Part shown: piece by piece, positions 24,649 to 33,466 of the stretch | How the letters are laid out: each line of letters opens with the position of its first letter | Numbering within the stretch: position 1 is the first letter of the stretch | Origin: Asparagopsis taxiformis | Lineage: Eukaryota > Rhodophyta > Florideophyceae > Bonnemaisoniales > Bonnemaisoniaceae | Length of the DNA stretch: 64,000 nt | Direction: 5' to 3' | Assembly (NCBI GenBank): GCA_030407315.1 | Contig: JALQPE010001720.1 | Coordinates: 1 to 64,000, forward strand | Translations under genes and position numbers: made by a program | Notes under the pieces: generated by a model | The model's database searches: none | Told to the model about the DNA's origin: nothing | What the model saw: the letters and a program-made list of their open reading frames with translations, nothing else

Positions 24649-26992
24649 GAAGCTCGTTCGTCATCGTGACTCGTTTCCACCTCGAGTGGTGTCTCGTCAG
24701 CGGAGGTCGTCACGTAGACTCCGCTGCGGCCATTACGCTGGCCATTTCGTTCGTTCGCCCACGGGCGGGGGTCACGTCGGTCATTACGAAAGTCGCCGCG
24801 GCGCTGGTCGAAGGGCCTTCCCCCGTCACGATTGGGGTTTCGGAGTACCGTAGGCGGCGTGCCATACCTCCGCGAGGTCACGTTCCCTCGCTCACCAGGT
24901 CGTTCCTGGTTACGTTTGGCCATTCGTTGGCGGAAGTACTCAGCCTGACGTGGGTTGCTCTTCACGTGGAAGAGGCAGTACTTATACGCGAAAAAGATCC
25001 GTTGATCTGGCGTCAGACGCGGACACGTAAACGTCGAGTGGCCATCTTCGCGGCATGACCAACACGACAGCGTCCAGTAATCATTCGGGATTACGAAATG
25101 CGCTAATTGCGTCTGCTCGCTCGTGAGCTTCGGCACGTCCTCGCATGGACGGTTCAATCGAGCTTCGAGCTCATCCGGCTTTTCGTTTGCCGTTTTCGTG
25201 TCGTTGGGCGGCGGCCCGTTCGTGAAGAGGATCGCCTCTAAATTCTCGGCAACGTGAGCCGCAGCGAGCGAAACGTCGTCATCGTCCCTCGCGGGGATGT
25301 TCGGGTTACCATCGTGGTAACTGGGCTCGCTAGCCCGTTCATTACGTAAGTACGCGGACTCATCGTAGTCCGCGAACTTCCTCGACTCGTGGTCGGAAAT
25401 AGCCAACGTAGGCTTCACCGGAAACCGCACTTTCGGCTTCGCGGCTGACGCGACAGCTGCCGTACGTGCACGGAAGGTCGTTCCTTCGGCCGTCGCCAAT
25501 CGTCTCACAACGGTGAGGTCGTTCCTCTCTCGTTCGGGAAGTGACCGGAGTCGTTCCGTCACGGCTGCCCGCGTCGAGGGCAGCAAACCACGTACGTAGT
25601 GGTGAACGAGGAGTCGATCCGTAAACACGTAGTTGCACGCCCGCGTGGCGGTGTCGAGTCTATCAGCGTACTGATTCTCGTCCTCGTTAGGACTCTGCGT
25701 GATCATCGTGACCTTTTCGTAGGCCTCCTGCAGCACGTCGTCTTGCAGGTATCGTTTAATCAACGCGTTGATTACGTGAGGCCACGAGAACCTCTTCGTC
25801 GGATCAGTCGTGATCACGCCAGTCGTACACTGGGAATCGTAGAACCGTCGGGCGTCCCCTTTGAGGAAGAAGTGCAGCGCACGTACTGCCACTCCCTCGC
25901 ACACTCCGAGTGTGCTGAACCTATCACGTATTTGGGCGAGGAATCCGAGCAACGTAATCGGATTCCGGCCGGAGAACGGCTTTAACGTAGGGAAAAGTCC
26001 CTCCACCTCACGTTTGAGCTTATGTACGCTTTGACTCTCGTTCACGTAGAGATGTTCACGTACATCGTTAAGTCGGTACATGCGGTACGACACCACGTTC
26101 GCAAATGCGTCGAGCATTGTCGTGTGCTCTGCCAACTCGTGGCAAACGGGTCCGAGGGCGTTCCCTGGTAAGCGTACCGCGTCGGCACGTTCGTTTTCGT
26201 GGACTCGCGTGTCCGTCGTGCCGAACGTACCCAGCCACGGAATGTACGTCTCACGTGGCGGGGGAGCTCTCGTATCGAGTTGTGCAGCTCGTGCTGCGTC
26301 CGCCGACCGCGCGTGGTCTGGCGTGTCGTTAAAACGTAATTGCCTTCGTGGCGTCTCGTTGGGGTTGGCGATGGCTCGTTGCACTGTCGCCCCCTTCCGT
26401 ACGTTGTCGGGGTCGTCGGACCGGGTGTTGGTGGGTATCCTCCCGGAACGGCCGGGGAGGATTGCGAGTTATAGGCGCGCGAGCCTTCTTCGTAATTCGG
26501 ATCGCTTCCGCTCGGCGGAGCGGAACGTCCGGCGACGATTTCGTTGAATACTACGACAAACGAGTCGAGTCTTCCCTCCACGGCGGAGAGGCGGTTTCGT
26601 AAATCTTCGTTTTCCCGTTCGAGGGTCGCTGAGCGTTCACGTAACGCACGAGCTTCGCGCTCCGAGACTCCGAGTCTCTGCCTTACGGCTTCGTCAACGG
26701 CCGCGTCGCTCGCCCTTTCGATGTGACCCCGAAGGTCTTCGTACACTACGCGTAGTGCCGTGGGAGTCACGTTCCCTTCGTTGAGCTGACCGCGCGTTGC
26801 GGGGTCCATACTCACTGACTCAAACGGGCTTACCGTACGTGGTAGCTGGCCGATCGCCTCGATATCCGGCGGGATAGATCGATCAGTCGCGAAGATCGCT
26901 TCTGCTGACAAGGCCACGTCGGCTTCGGCGTCCGCTGACGTTGGCAACGGTTGCCTGGGCGACGCGCTGGAATTCGACACAGCGTAATTCAT
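24588..26992 (-). pseudogene. gag: Gag of element B, one frameshift
   Basis: The N-terminal part (ORF 26042-26992) is acidic with a heptad-like coiled coil (about residues 85-150). After a frame break near 26385 the rest (ORF 24588-26384, 598 aa) carries the Gag capsid region (WPHVINALIKRYL, QYADRLDTA) and a CCHC knuckle, C-x2-C-x4-H-x4-C, in CWSCREDGHSTFTC. It is collinear with element-A Gag but strongly diverged. It ends ATG-TAG, overlapping the protease frame by about 60 bases. Together the two frames would give about 800 residues. Confidence 0.85.
24603..24609 (-). other. Candidate -1 frameshift heptamer, element B gag/pro
   Basis: The minus strand reads GGAAAAC, phased G-GAA-AAC in the gag frame, four codons before the gag stop. 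Protease is in the -1 frame and open through this point. The same heptamer in the same phase lies directly before the gag stop of element A. Confidence 0.45.
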
Positions 26993-27072
26993 AGACCGTC
27001 GTCTGTAGCACGTAGCTTTTCGTTAACGTAAAAGAGCTCAACCTCGTTGGTTGTCGTTATGCTCGTAGCAAC

Positions 27073-27090
27073 TTCTAGGTCGAGAGACCA
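27073..27090 (-). other. Primer-binding site, element B
   Basis: TTCTAGGTCGAGAGACCA on the plus strand, identical over 18 bases to the PBS of element A, with one spacer base (27091) before the LTR. It is complementary to a tRNA 3' end as read in the element's sense. Confidence 0.75.
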
Positions 27091-27091
27091 G

Positions 27092-27760
27092 TGTGGAACG
27101 ATAGTTCGTTAGACGTAGTAGCTGGTACGAGCCAGTGGACACGCTGTCCTTACGAAACGAAACGAAACGAGCAGTCCACCCGCTGGTGTTTGACTGTATT
27201 GTTAGAACGGTAGAAGGTAGAGTGGTTAGCGAGTAGACACGAGCGTCACGACGCAACAATCCACGCGAGGATTACGTTAGCAAACGAGGTGGTACGTCAC
27301 CGGAGGCGCTCTCCACCAAGCCCGGAGGCACTACACGCAATCAGCCTTACGTGCGGCGATGGGTAGGGAGTACGCAGCTCGACGGAGACGAAGCCTCGCT
27401 AGGCAAAACGTAAACGTAAAACGTAGAAGTCAGTCGTAGACTAGAGCCGTTGCTCGTTCGATGTATTGTCCCCTTTCCCTCCCGGCACGATGCCAATACC
27501 TATATGGCCACGATGGCATCGCTTTACAGTATAAACACTGTTCGTAACGTCCCCGAATGGGAAAGGACCTTGTGGGTCACACGTAAGGACCCGTTGGTCC
27601 GTTGGCCGTTGCCAGTACGTTCGTTGCACACGTGTGCCGGTTGCGCGCGCGCATGCGCCAGCAATGTTCGTGCATTGCTGTCGCCGGTCGTGTCCGCCGA
27701 AATTCGAATTCCGCGGAAAACGTAAATATTTGCAATTTCGGAATTGCCACGTATACTACA
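27092..27760 (-). repeat. Element B 5' LTR
   Basis: It starts TGTGGAACG right after the PBS spacer. The outer end is placed at TACTACA (27760), where the CpG-rich composition stops; length 669 bp is close to the 686 bp of element A. No second copy exists in the window to confirm the outer edge. Confidence 0.6.
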
Positions 27761-27789
27761 GTAGGCCGAAGACAGGGCAGCTCGGAATC

Positions 27790-27951
27790 ATGCGGATGAA
27801 GACGACAGAAGCTCCCAAGAAGAGAACCCTCACAGCGGGTGAAGAATTCATCTTGAGCAGATCAACTCCACAGTTGCCGATAACGCCTATTCTGCCGGGA
27901 GATCCTGAATATAGTGAGGACGAAGAGGAAGAACAATATTCCGACGGCTAG
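27790..27951 (+). CDS. Small acidic-tailed ORF, possibly the end of an interrupted gene
   Basis: 53 residues starting MRMKTTEAPKK and ending in the acidic tail EYSEDEEEEQYSDG. The frame is open upstream into the element-B LTR, so this may be the C-terminal stub of a gene that element B entered. I do not recognise a family. Low confidence that it is expressed. Confidence 0.3.
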   Translation: MRMKTTEAPKKRTLTAGEEFILSRSTPQLPITPILPGDPEYSEDEEEEQYSDG

Positions 27952-28221
27952 ATAGCTTAACAACTACTACTTTGGTAAACAATTATCGAGAATATAATCA
28001 TCTCCTTTATCACTTTCAATCTATGAACCTACTATAATGTACTTCCGTTCCATGCTTTCAAACTAGATTGTCCATTCCCTCGTGGGTTGGAGCATGATTT
28101 CCAGGACGATTCCCTCACATCTCTAGACTCGATGGTCTATGGTAGAAATAGCAGAACAATTGGGTTTGTACGTGCTTCATCGCCTACTTGCTTCCGGTAA
28201 TGGGTGGACGTGCACGATACA

Positions 28222-28345
28222 CGATCAACCTGAAATGGACGTCCGGTGGATGTCCAGCTCAGATGCATTGCTGGCCAGCCCAGAAATTCTACAATTTCAG
28301 TGAGAAGAAAATTGCAAAAAACATCGATTTGGGCGGTCGATTGTG
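28222..28345 (+). repeat. Dispersed direct repeat, copy 1
   Basis: It shares about 90 well-conserved bases with 28671-28790, including TGGACGTCCGGTGGATGTCC and a CCAGCCCAGAAATTCT block. A weaker inverted relative of the same motif (GAATTTCTG then GGACAT) lies around 30150-30190. Confidence 0.7.
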
Positions 28346-28453
28346 CCGTACGGCATACCCCCATCTCAAAAACATGTTCACATGTGCATGTTTTTGAGAA
28401 TAGCCCAAATTTTAATTCAAATCAAGGTGTCTAATTTGGCCACAACGGCCCCA

Positions 28454-28579
28454 GGAACCGGCCGCCGGCCCCGATCGGGGGCTATCACTGGCGTCTGTAA
28501 GCACCAACTGTAAGCCGGAACCGGCCGCCGCCCCGATCGGGGCTATCACTGGCTTCTATAAGCACCAACTGTAAGCCGA
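28454..28579 (+). repeat. 63-bp tandem duplication
   Basis: Two units, each with GGAACCGGCCGCCG, CCCCGATCGGGG and AAGCACCAACTGTAAGCC, starting at 28454 and 28517. CCCCGATCGGGG is itself a 12-bp palindrome present in both units. Confidence 0.8.
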
Positions 28580-28670
28580 AATCGCGTCTCACGAAGGGTC
28601 GATTTCAGGCTCAACACGTCAGGGACAGGTCTTGGTCCTTGTTCTATCATGGTCCCGCCCCACTCTCTCA

Positions 28671-28790
28671 CGACCAACCTGAAATGGACGTCCGGTGGAT
28701 GTCCAGCTCGATTGCACTGCTGGCCAGCCCAGAAATTCTAAAATTTCCGAAAAATCAATTTGGTGGCCCAGCATCTCCTGTGCCGAAAAT
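28671..28790 (+). repeat. Dispersed direct repeat, copy 2
   Basis: Partner of 28222-28345 at a spacing of 449 bp; the similarity fades after CAGAAATTCTAAAATTTC. Confidence 0.7.
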
Positions 28791-28799
28791 TCCCGCAGT

Positions 28800-30094
28800 C
28801 ACTTCTGATATAGTATATCGTAGTAGTAGTAGTCTAGACGTGTTTCGCACTTGTACGCATCAGGGAAGGCGTCACGGAAGGTTGAGATTACGCTACTTGT
28901 GTACTGCGTCGTCTGAAATAGCGAGTAGTGTTTGTTGTATAGTTGTGGAGTATGCATCTAGTGGTTTGTAAAGCTTGCAGAACGGGATAGGGATGTGGGT
29001 GGCCCTATTTTATGAATACATGAGTACCAATATTCAGGGTTGACAGAGCGGAAAGGCATAGGCTCATACATGTTTGAGATTGCATAGTGGAGAAAATATT
29101 TACATCGAAATTTACATGGAGCAGATGGAGGTTTTAAGGATGACGTATGTGAGGAAGAAAATTCTTCTGTGGTATGAGGATGTGTTCTGCGGGGGGATGG
29201 ATGGAATCTTGGGATGGTACAGGGGGAGGTGGAAATGTACGGAGTGCGGGTTTAGATTGGAGTGTGATTCAGAGAGGAGTGCCGACGAGCATATTATGGG
29301 GATTGGGGAGACGCTGCGGGGTGTTGGGGTAGTGAGGGCGGAGGAGGTGTTTAGGTGGGACCGTGGAGGGTGCGGTTGAAGGCCCCGAGAGGAGGGGTTT
29401 TTAGGAAAGTGAGGAGAAAGAGGGAGGTTGCGTCTGTTCTGGCTATGGTGAGTGGGGATGTGATGGAGAAGAAGGGGGTTATTGTATTTGGGGAGGGAGG
29501 GGAGTGGGAGGATGGCTGCGAAGTGGGGGGTTGATATGTGTTTCAGAGCGGGGAGGTTTCTGGGGAGACGGCGGGGGAGCGGGAGCGTGGGCCGGTGGTG
29601 GTGGTGTATACGGTATCGAAGATGCGGATGGCGTGGGGGGCATGTAGCAGGTGAGGGAGGGAGGGGTGGAGCAGGTCGGGTACGGGATGGGGAGTGAGAG
29701 GTTTTGGAAGAGTAAGCTGCAGAGGAAGTTTGTGGAGAGGGCGAAGGAGAGGGGTTGAAGGTAGAGGAGAGAGGGTATTGAAGAACAATACGTTTCAAAG
29801 GTGATGGGGGAGAGCATGGTCGAGGAGATAGGGGGTGTTTTGCCCTATTCTGAGGTAGTATGAGGACTGGTTATACGACATCTGTACGGTAGAGCAGAAA
29901 AGTAGGTATGGAATGGAGGTGTGCACCGTGGAAGCGGGGATAGGTAGCTGAAAATGCGTGCTAGAGTGGTATTGGGGGTGTTTGAGGTACAGTACGGGGG
30001 AGGTGAGCACCAACTGGAAGGGGGTGTGAGGGAGAGGATGAAAAAATTAAAGACAAAATTGGAGTCGACCGACAAGGAAAAATAGAGTGGTCGC
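28800..30094. other. G-rich stretch, no assignable gene
   Basis: From about 29110 to 29800 the plus strand is strongly purine- and G-rich, which leaves long Pro/Ser/His-rich frames on the minus strand that are composition artefacts. A plus ORF at 29074-29379 (101 aa) has one CxxC (WKCTECG) and an EHI nearby, hinting at a decayed zinc-binding protein, but I cannot name it. Confidence 0.4.
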
Positions 30095-30294
30095 CGTGAT
30101 GGATGCGGACATCCATGTCGAGCACGGCGGCAGAAATTTCTGGGGTCGAAATTTTTGAATTTCTGAACCGGCGCCCGTCCTAGGTGGACATAGACATGGC
30201 GGAAGTCCATCCCGAGGGGGACATCCGTGGTACTAGAAACAATGAATGTCGCCCTAGTAATACTAGACGTACTAGACCGCATGGACGTCCGGTT

Positions 30295-30340
30295 CTAGGC
30301 GGACATCCAAAAATACTGGAGAAAATGGATGTCCGCCTAG
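30295..30340. repeat. Perfect 14-bp inverted repeat with 18-nt loop
   Basis: Left arm CTAGGCGGACATCC (30295-30308) and right arm GGATGTCCGCCTAG (30327-30340) are exact reverse complements. Flanking it is a direct repeat of CCTAGTAATACTAG (30252 and 30336), so the hairpin sits inside a small nested repeat just before the truncated copia fragment. Confidence 0.85.
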
Positions 30341-30397
30341 TAATACTAGGTGTACTAGAGGTTGTGGACGTCCGCGTCCATTTCCGAGAACACAGAC

Positions 30398-31056
30398 GAA
30401 CTCGCCCTGACATCGCATTTGCCGTTGGGAGACTTGCACAGTTCGTTGAGGCCTCGACAAAAGCTCTCTGGGTAGCCGTTAAACGTGTCCTGCGCTACAT
30501 CGCTGGTACACGGGACTTTGGCGTGATGTACAGAGCTACAGCAACACTTGCACCAGTCGGGTACAGCGACTCGGACTGGGGCGGTTGTACTATCAACCGG
30601 AAGTCGACCAGTGGCTATGTCTTCAAGATGGCTGGAGGAGCGGTGAGCTGGAAGTCTCGTAAGCAAAGCTGAGTAGCCCAGTCTTCCTCAGAAGCAGAAT
30701 ACATGGCTCTCAGTGCAGCAGTGAAGGAGGCAATCTGGCTGAGAAACATCGTTGGTTTCAGCAGCAGTACAAATTCTGCAGATCCTATCCTCATCAATGT
30801 GGATAATCAAGGATCTATCAAAATGGCTAGGAACGATGCTTCTGGAACCCGCACAAAGCATATCGACATTCGGTATCACTTTGTCCGCGATTGCCTCCTC
30901 GAAGGGATGTTCGATATCGACTACTGTCCAACATCCGATATGGTAGCGGATGTCCTCACTAAGCCTCTGCAAAGGATTCAGTTCGTCAAGCTTCGTGAAC
31001 TTATGGGGGTAACTACCAAATCATTAATCGAGAAGGTCAAAGAGGGGGAGTGTTGA
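30398..31056 (+). pseudogene. Copia RNase H fragment with in-frame stop
   Basis: It encodes the C-terminal about 218 residues of the copia polyprotein: RNase H motifs YSDSDWGGC, SSSEAEYMAL and the terminal HIDIRYHFVRD. A stop (TGA, 30670-30672) replaces the Cys codon TGT of the intact copy at RKQGCVAQ. The end (KEGEC, stop) overlaps the LTR by six bases exactly as in the intact copy. Not functional. Confidence 0.9.
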
Positions 31057-31534
31057 AGCACTGGAATTGGCCCTGAGGGGCTCAATTACGTGAGTAAACT
31101 TTGACCCTCGATTTCTCCTAGGAGTGCTCTAGGCGCTCCAAACCTATCTCATCGTGTTCAGCGTGCCCGAATTAGTCGGGTAGCAACTTCTCCGAAGCTT
31201 CTACGACCTTTCTTCATGGAGATAATAGCGTCTGAAGTTTCAATTTGTTTGTCATACTTTCAATTAGTAATTAGAAAAGCCAGGATGGGTTCCCATCATG
31301 GCAGAGGGAAAGTGTTATGATAAGTGTACACGTGTGGACGATATGATAGAGAAGCCCACGTGTACCAGATTGGCAGCGGGTGCTTGCTAGGACAGACTGT
31401 CAGTGACAGTCTGTCTGGAGCAGCCATGAACAGGCTGTCCTTAGCACCGCCGGCGCACCTCGGCGAGAATACAAATAATGTAGTGAGCTCGCAGATTCAA
31501 TAAACACTCGGTAAGCGACCATTTCGTTTGAACA
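31051..31534 (+). repeat. Copia LTR (3' LTR of truncated copy)
   Basis: 484 bp, starts TGTTGAAGCACTGG and ends GTTTGAACA; matches the reverse complement of 38236-38719 with scattered differences, more than the intact pair show between themselves. Confidence 0.9.
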
Positions 31535-31578
31535 ATCCCGACCCAATCGCAGCGAACGCGCGCGCGTCGACGAAATAA

Positions 31579-31936
31579 ATTGCGTCACATTACCAGCTAA
31601 CTTCTAGAACTACGTCGTTCCACATCAAGCGTCGGGACACTTTCGAGAGTGTAGCAAACGCACTTGGAATACGGAATGAAACAATACCTGGGATAGACTG
31701 CGACACTCGATGGTCTTCAACTTTTCAAATAGTGAAGAAGGCTTTTGAAACTAAGCAGATTTTGACAACTGTTGTCAATAGCAGTCCTGATCTCAGCGAC
31801 TACGCGATATCAGAAGAAGACTGGGAGAAGGCTGATACTGTCTGCGGCTTTCTGTAGACAGCTGGAACACTAACTGAAACTCAGTCAGGCTCTCAATACG
31901 TCACCCTAAGTGTTTGCGTCAAAGGTTTCAAACTAC
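31579..31936 (+). pseudogene. hAT-type transposase remnant
   Basis: The frame starting at 31579 reads, from 31621, RRDTFESVANALGIRNETIPG, then DCDTRWSSTFQIVKKAFE, SEEDWEKADTVCGFL, stop, and TAGTLTETQSGSQYVTLS. TRW-S-ST followed by EEDW and the T-x-x-x-S block is the usual spacing of hAT transposases after the catalytic region. There is one in-frame TAG at 31855-31857, and the frame ends where an element-A LTR fragment begins. Only about 115 codons remain. Confidence 0.7.
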
Positions 31937-32218
31937 TGTAGCATGTAGAAAATCTGCAGGAGCGGTAAACCACCCGACAAGTGTCCCGAGCCTCGGTAGA
32001 GGAGGTGGTAGAGCAGATGAACCTTATAGTGTACACAGCGGGTAGTCTCGTATGAGGGATTGTGTCGCTACCCGGAAGGGGTTGTGGGACTATAGTTCTC
32101 ATGCGAGGGGCGTATGAATGGAGCGAGAAACGTAATCCTTCGAGCTGTTGGTTAACCCTAAAGTTTTTCCGGAGAGGGTTAAACGTGAGATATGCGAACA
32201 CTGTTCCACTGCGTCGTA
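31937..32218 (-). repeat. Diverged element-A LTR fragment
   Basis: It matches the first about 280 bp of the plus-strand LTR (from TGTAGCA...) with many substitutions, so it is older than the full copies. It stops at CACTGCGTCGTAC where the MITE begins. Confidence 0.85.
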
Positions 32219-32477
32219 CCCAGTAAGCCTTAAAGATGTACCAAAGATGGCCGCATGATGTACCTATGACATGCATGGTGTTCCTCTGATGTACGGATAA
32301 GGATCATTTGCTCTTCAGCTGATGGCCGCATAGCGATACACCAATGATGGACGGGAGATGTCCATACGCTCATCTCCCGGACATCAGCGAAGTATCTCTT
32401 GCGTAGAGTAGAGATATCACGTACATCACTAGTTCATCTAAAGCATATCAGGGGTACATATTCCTTTTCTTATAGGG
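32219..32477. mobile_element. MITE, second genomic location
   Basis: Near identical to 55740-55998 but in different flanking DNA: left GTAC (32216-32219), right GTAC (32477-32480), overlapping the CCC/GGG ends. Imperfect terminal inverted repeats run CC..TAAG...ATGTACC on both sides. That the same 259 bp occurs with the same ends in two contexts marks it as a mobile unit. No ORF of its own. Confidence 0.75.
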
Positions 32478-32927
32478 TACTGGCCAGGAATAGTAGTCTA
32501 CTGGAATGCTCATGGCAACAGATACTAAACAGCTTATTCGTCTGCAGTAATCGTGGGTCTGCTGGAGTGAAGCAAGATGATAAATATAGATCCCAGTGAC
32601 TGAAAGCTAGGAAACCATCTCCCCTGACAGCTGGTTGTGGTAGCTGCAGAAAATGGCGTTGCAGGAAGTGACGCTGTTTCATGTACTGAATAATTTATTT
32701 GGAAGTGCTTGCATCGCAATGCGTTCCAACGGACAACAGCAGCTTGCACTCAGTGGTACATGCTGATAGCATTTCATCCGAGGAGACTATTGACTCTCGC
32801 AATGATTTTGATCATGAAACCAAAAGTTTAAAAATAAATAACAACTCCAAGTTGTGAAGCTCTTGCGATGACGTGTAGCCTCCTAAGTGTGAGTGGTATG
32901 TTCCGCCGAAAAGTATGAGTGCACGAA
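32478..32927. other. Unassigned spacer
   Basis: AT-richer sequence with only short ORFs (e.g. ending KQDDKYRSQ). It may continue the hAT remnant beyond the nested insertions, but I cannot show that. Confidence 0.35.
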
Positions 32928-33287
32928 ATATAGACACGTTACAGCAACCAGCGGCAATAATTTTTACAAGGCTGACAAGTCATCTGCTTGGGGGTGTTGC
33001 AGATAGGAAATTTTCCTGTACAAATAAATGCCATACAAAAAATATATCTTACATTACAGTGTGCGTCATGCCGCAGAACTGCATTATTCTCTTGGGAGAT
33101 TGTACGTGGCGCTCTGCTCGGTGTTCAGTAATCGTGACTTTCTTATCCGAGATGGGGTACATTGGTAGACGTCTGAGGTGAAAAGAGGGCAGATATGTTC
33201 TGGCTACAGTTGTGTAGCAACAGTGGGCTTACCATGTCCATAGACATACATGTCAACATTATGGAAAATTTACCATGTTGAAGATGT
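32928..33287 (+). repeat. 360-bp direct repeat, copy 1
   Basis: It matches 44666-45024 with a few indels (for example TTTTTACAAGG vs GTTTTACAGGG). It begins ATATAGACACG and ends near TTGAAGATGT. Copy 2 starts exactly at the outer edge of the intact copia 5' LTR. Confidence 0.9.
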
Positions 33288-33466
33288 ACACAGGCCAACT
33301 TGCCCATTATGACGTATCTGTAGCGGAATAATGTTCCTGAAGAGCCCGGTACCAGATGCCCATCCGAACATGAATCATCAGGCTAATTGAATCACTCAGA
33401 ACACCATATCGTTTCATTCAATCTTCTTCTCATATGATCTCAGGTGTATTTTTAAATCCTCCATGC

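Larger units (their letters stand above)
15951..27760 (-). mobile_element. Element B: second Ty3/gypsy chromovirus, 3' end truncated
   Basis: A chromovirus clearly diverged from element A but with the same plan: 5' LTR (27092-27760), PBS, gag, protease-RT-RNase H-integrase-chromodomain on the minus strand, then an antisense ORF on the plus strand. The 3' LTR and the first part of the antisense gene are missing; element A's LTR sits in their place. Its DNA is markedly rich in CpG (constant ACG, CGT, GCG) compared with the flanks, with a sharp change near 27760. Gag and pol each carry single-base frame breaks. Confidence 0.9.
30398..31534 (+). mobile_element. Truncated copia copy: RNase H end plus 3' LTR
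   Basis: This is the 3' end of the same family as the intact copia at 38236-44665, in the opposite orientation. It starts abruptly at the GAACTCGCCC block within the RT/RNase H region and keeps the polypurine tract (31039-31050) and the whole LTR. Confidence 0.92.

Noticed and set aside
29112..29798. 228-aa Pro/Ser/His-rich protein on the minus strand
   Set aside because: Composition follows from the G-rich plus strand; no domain, and an overlapping frame gives a similar low-complexity protein.
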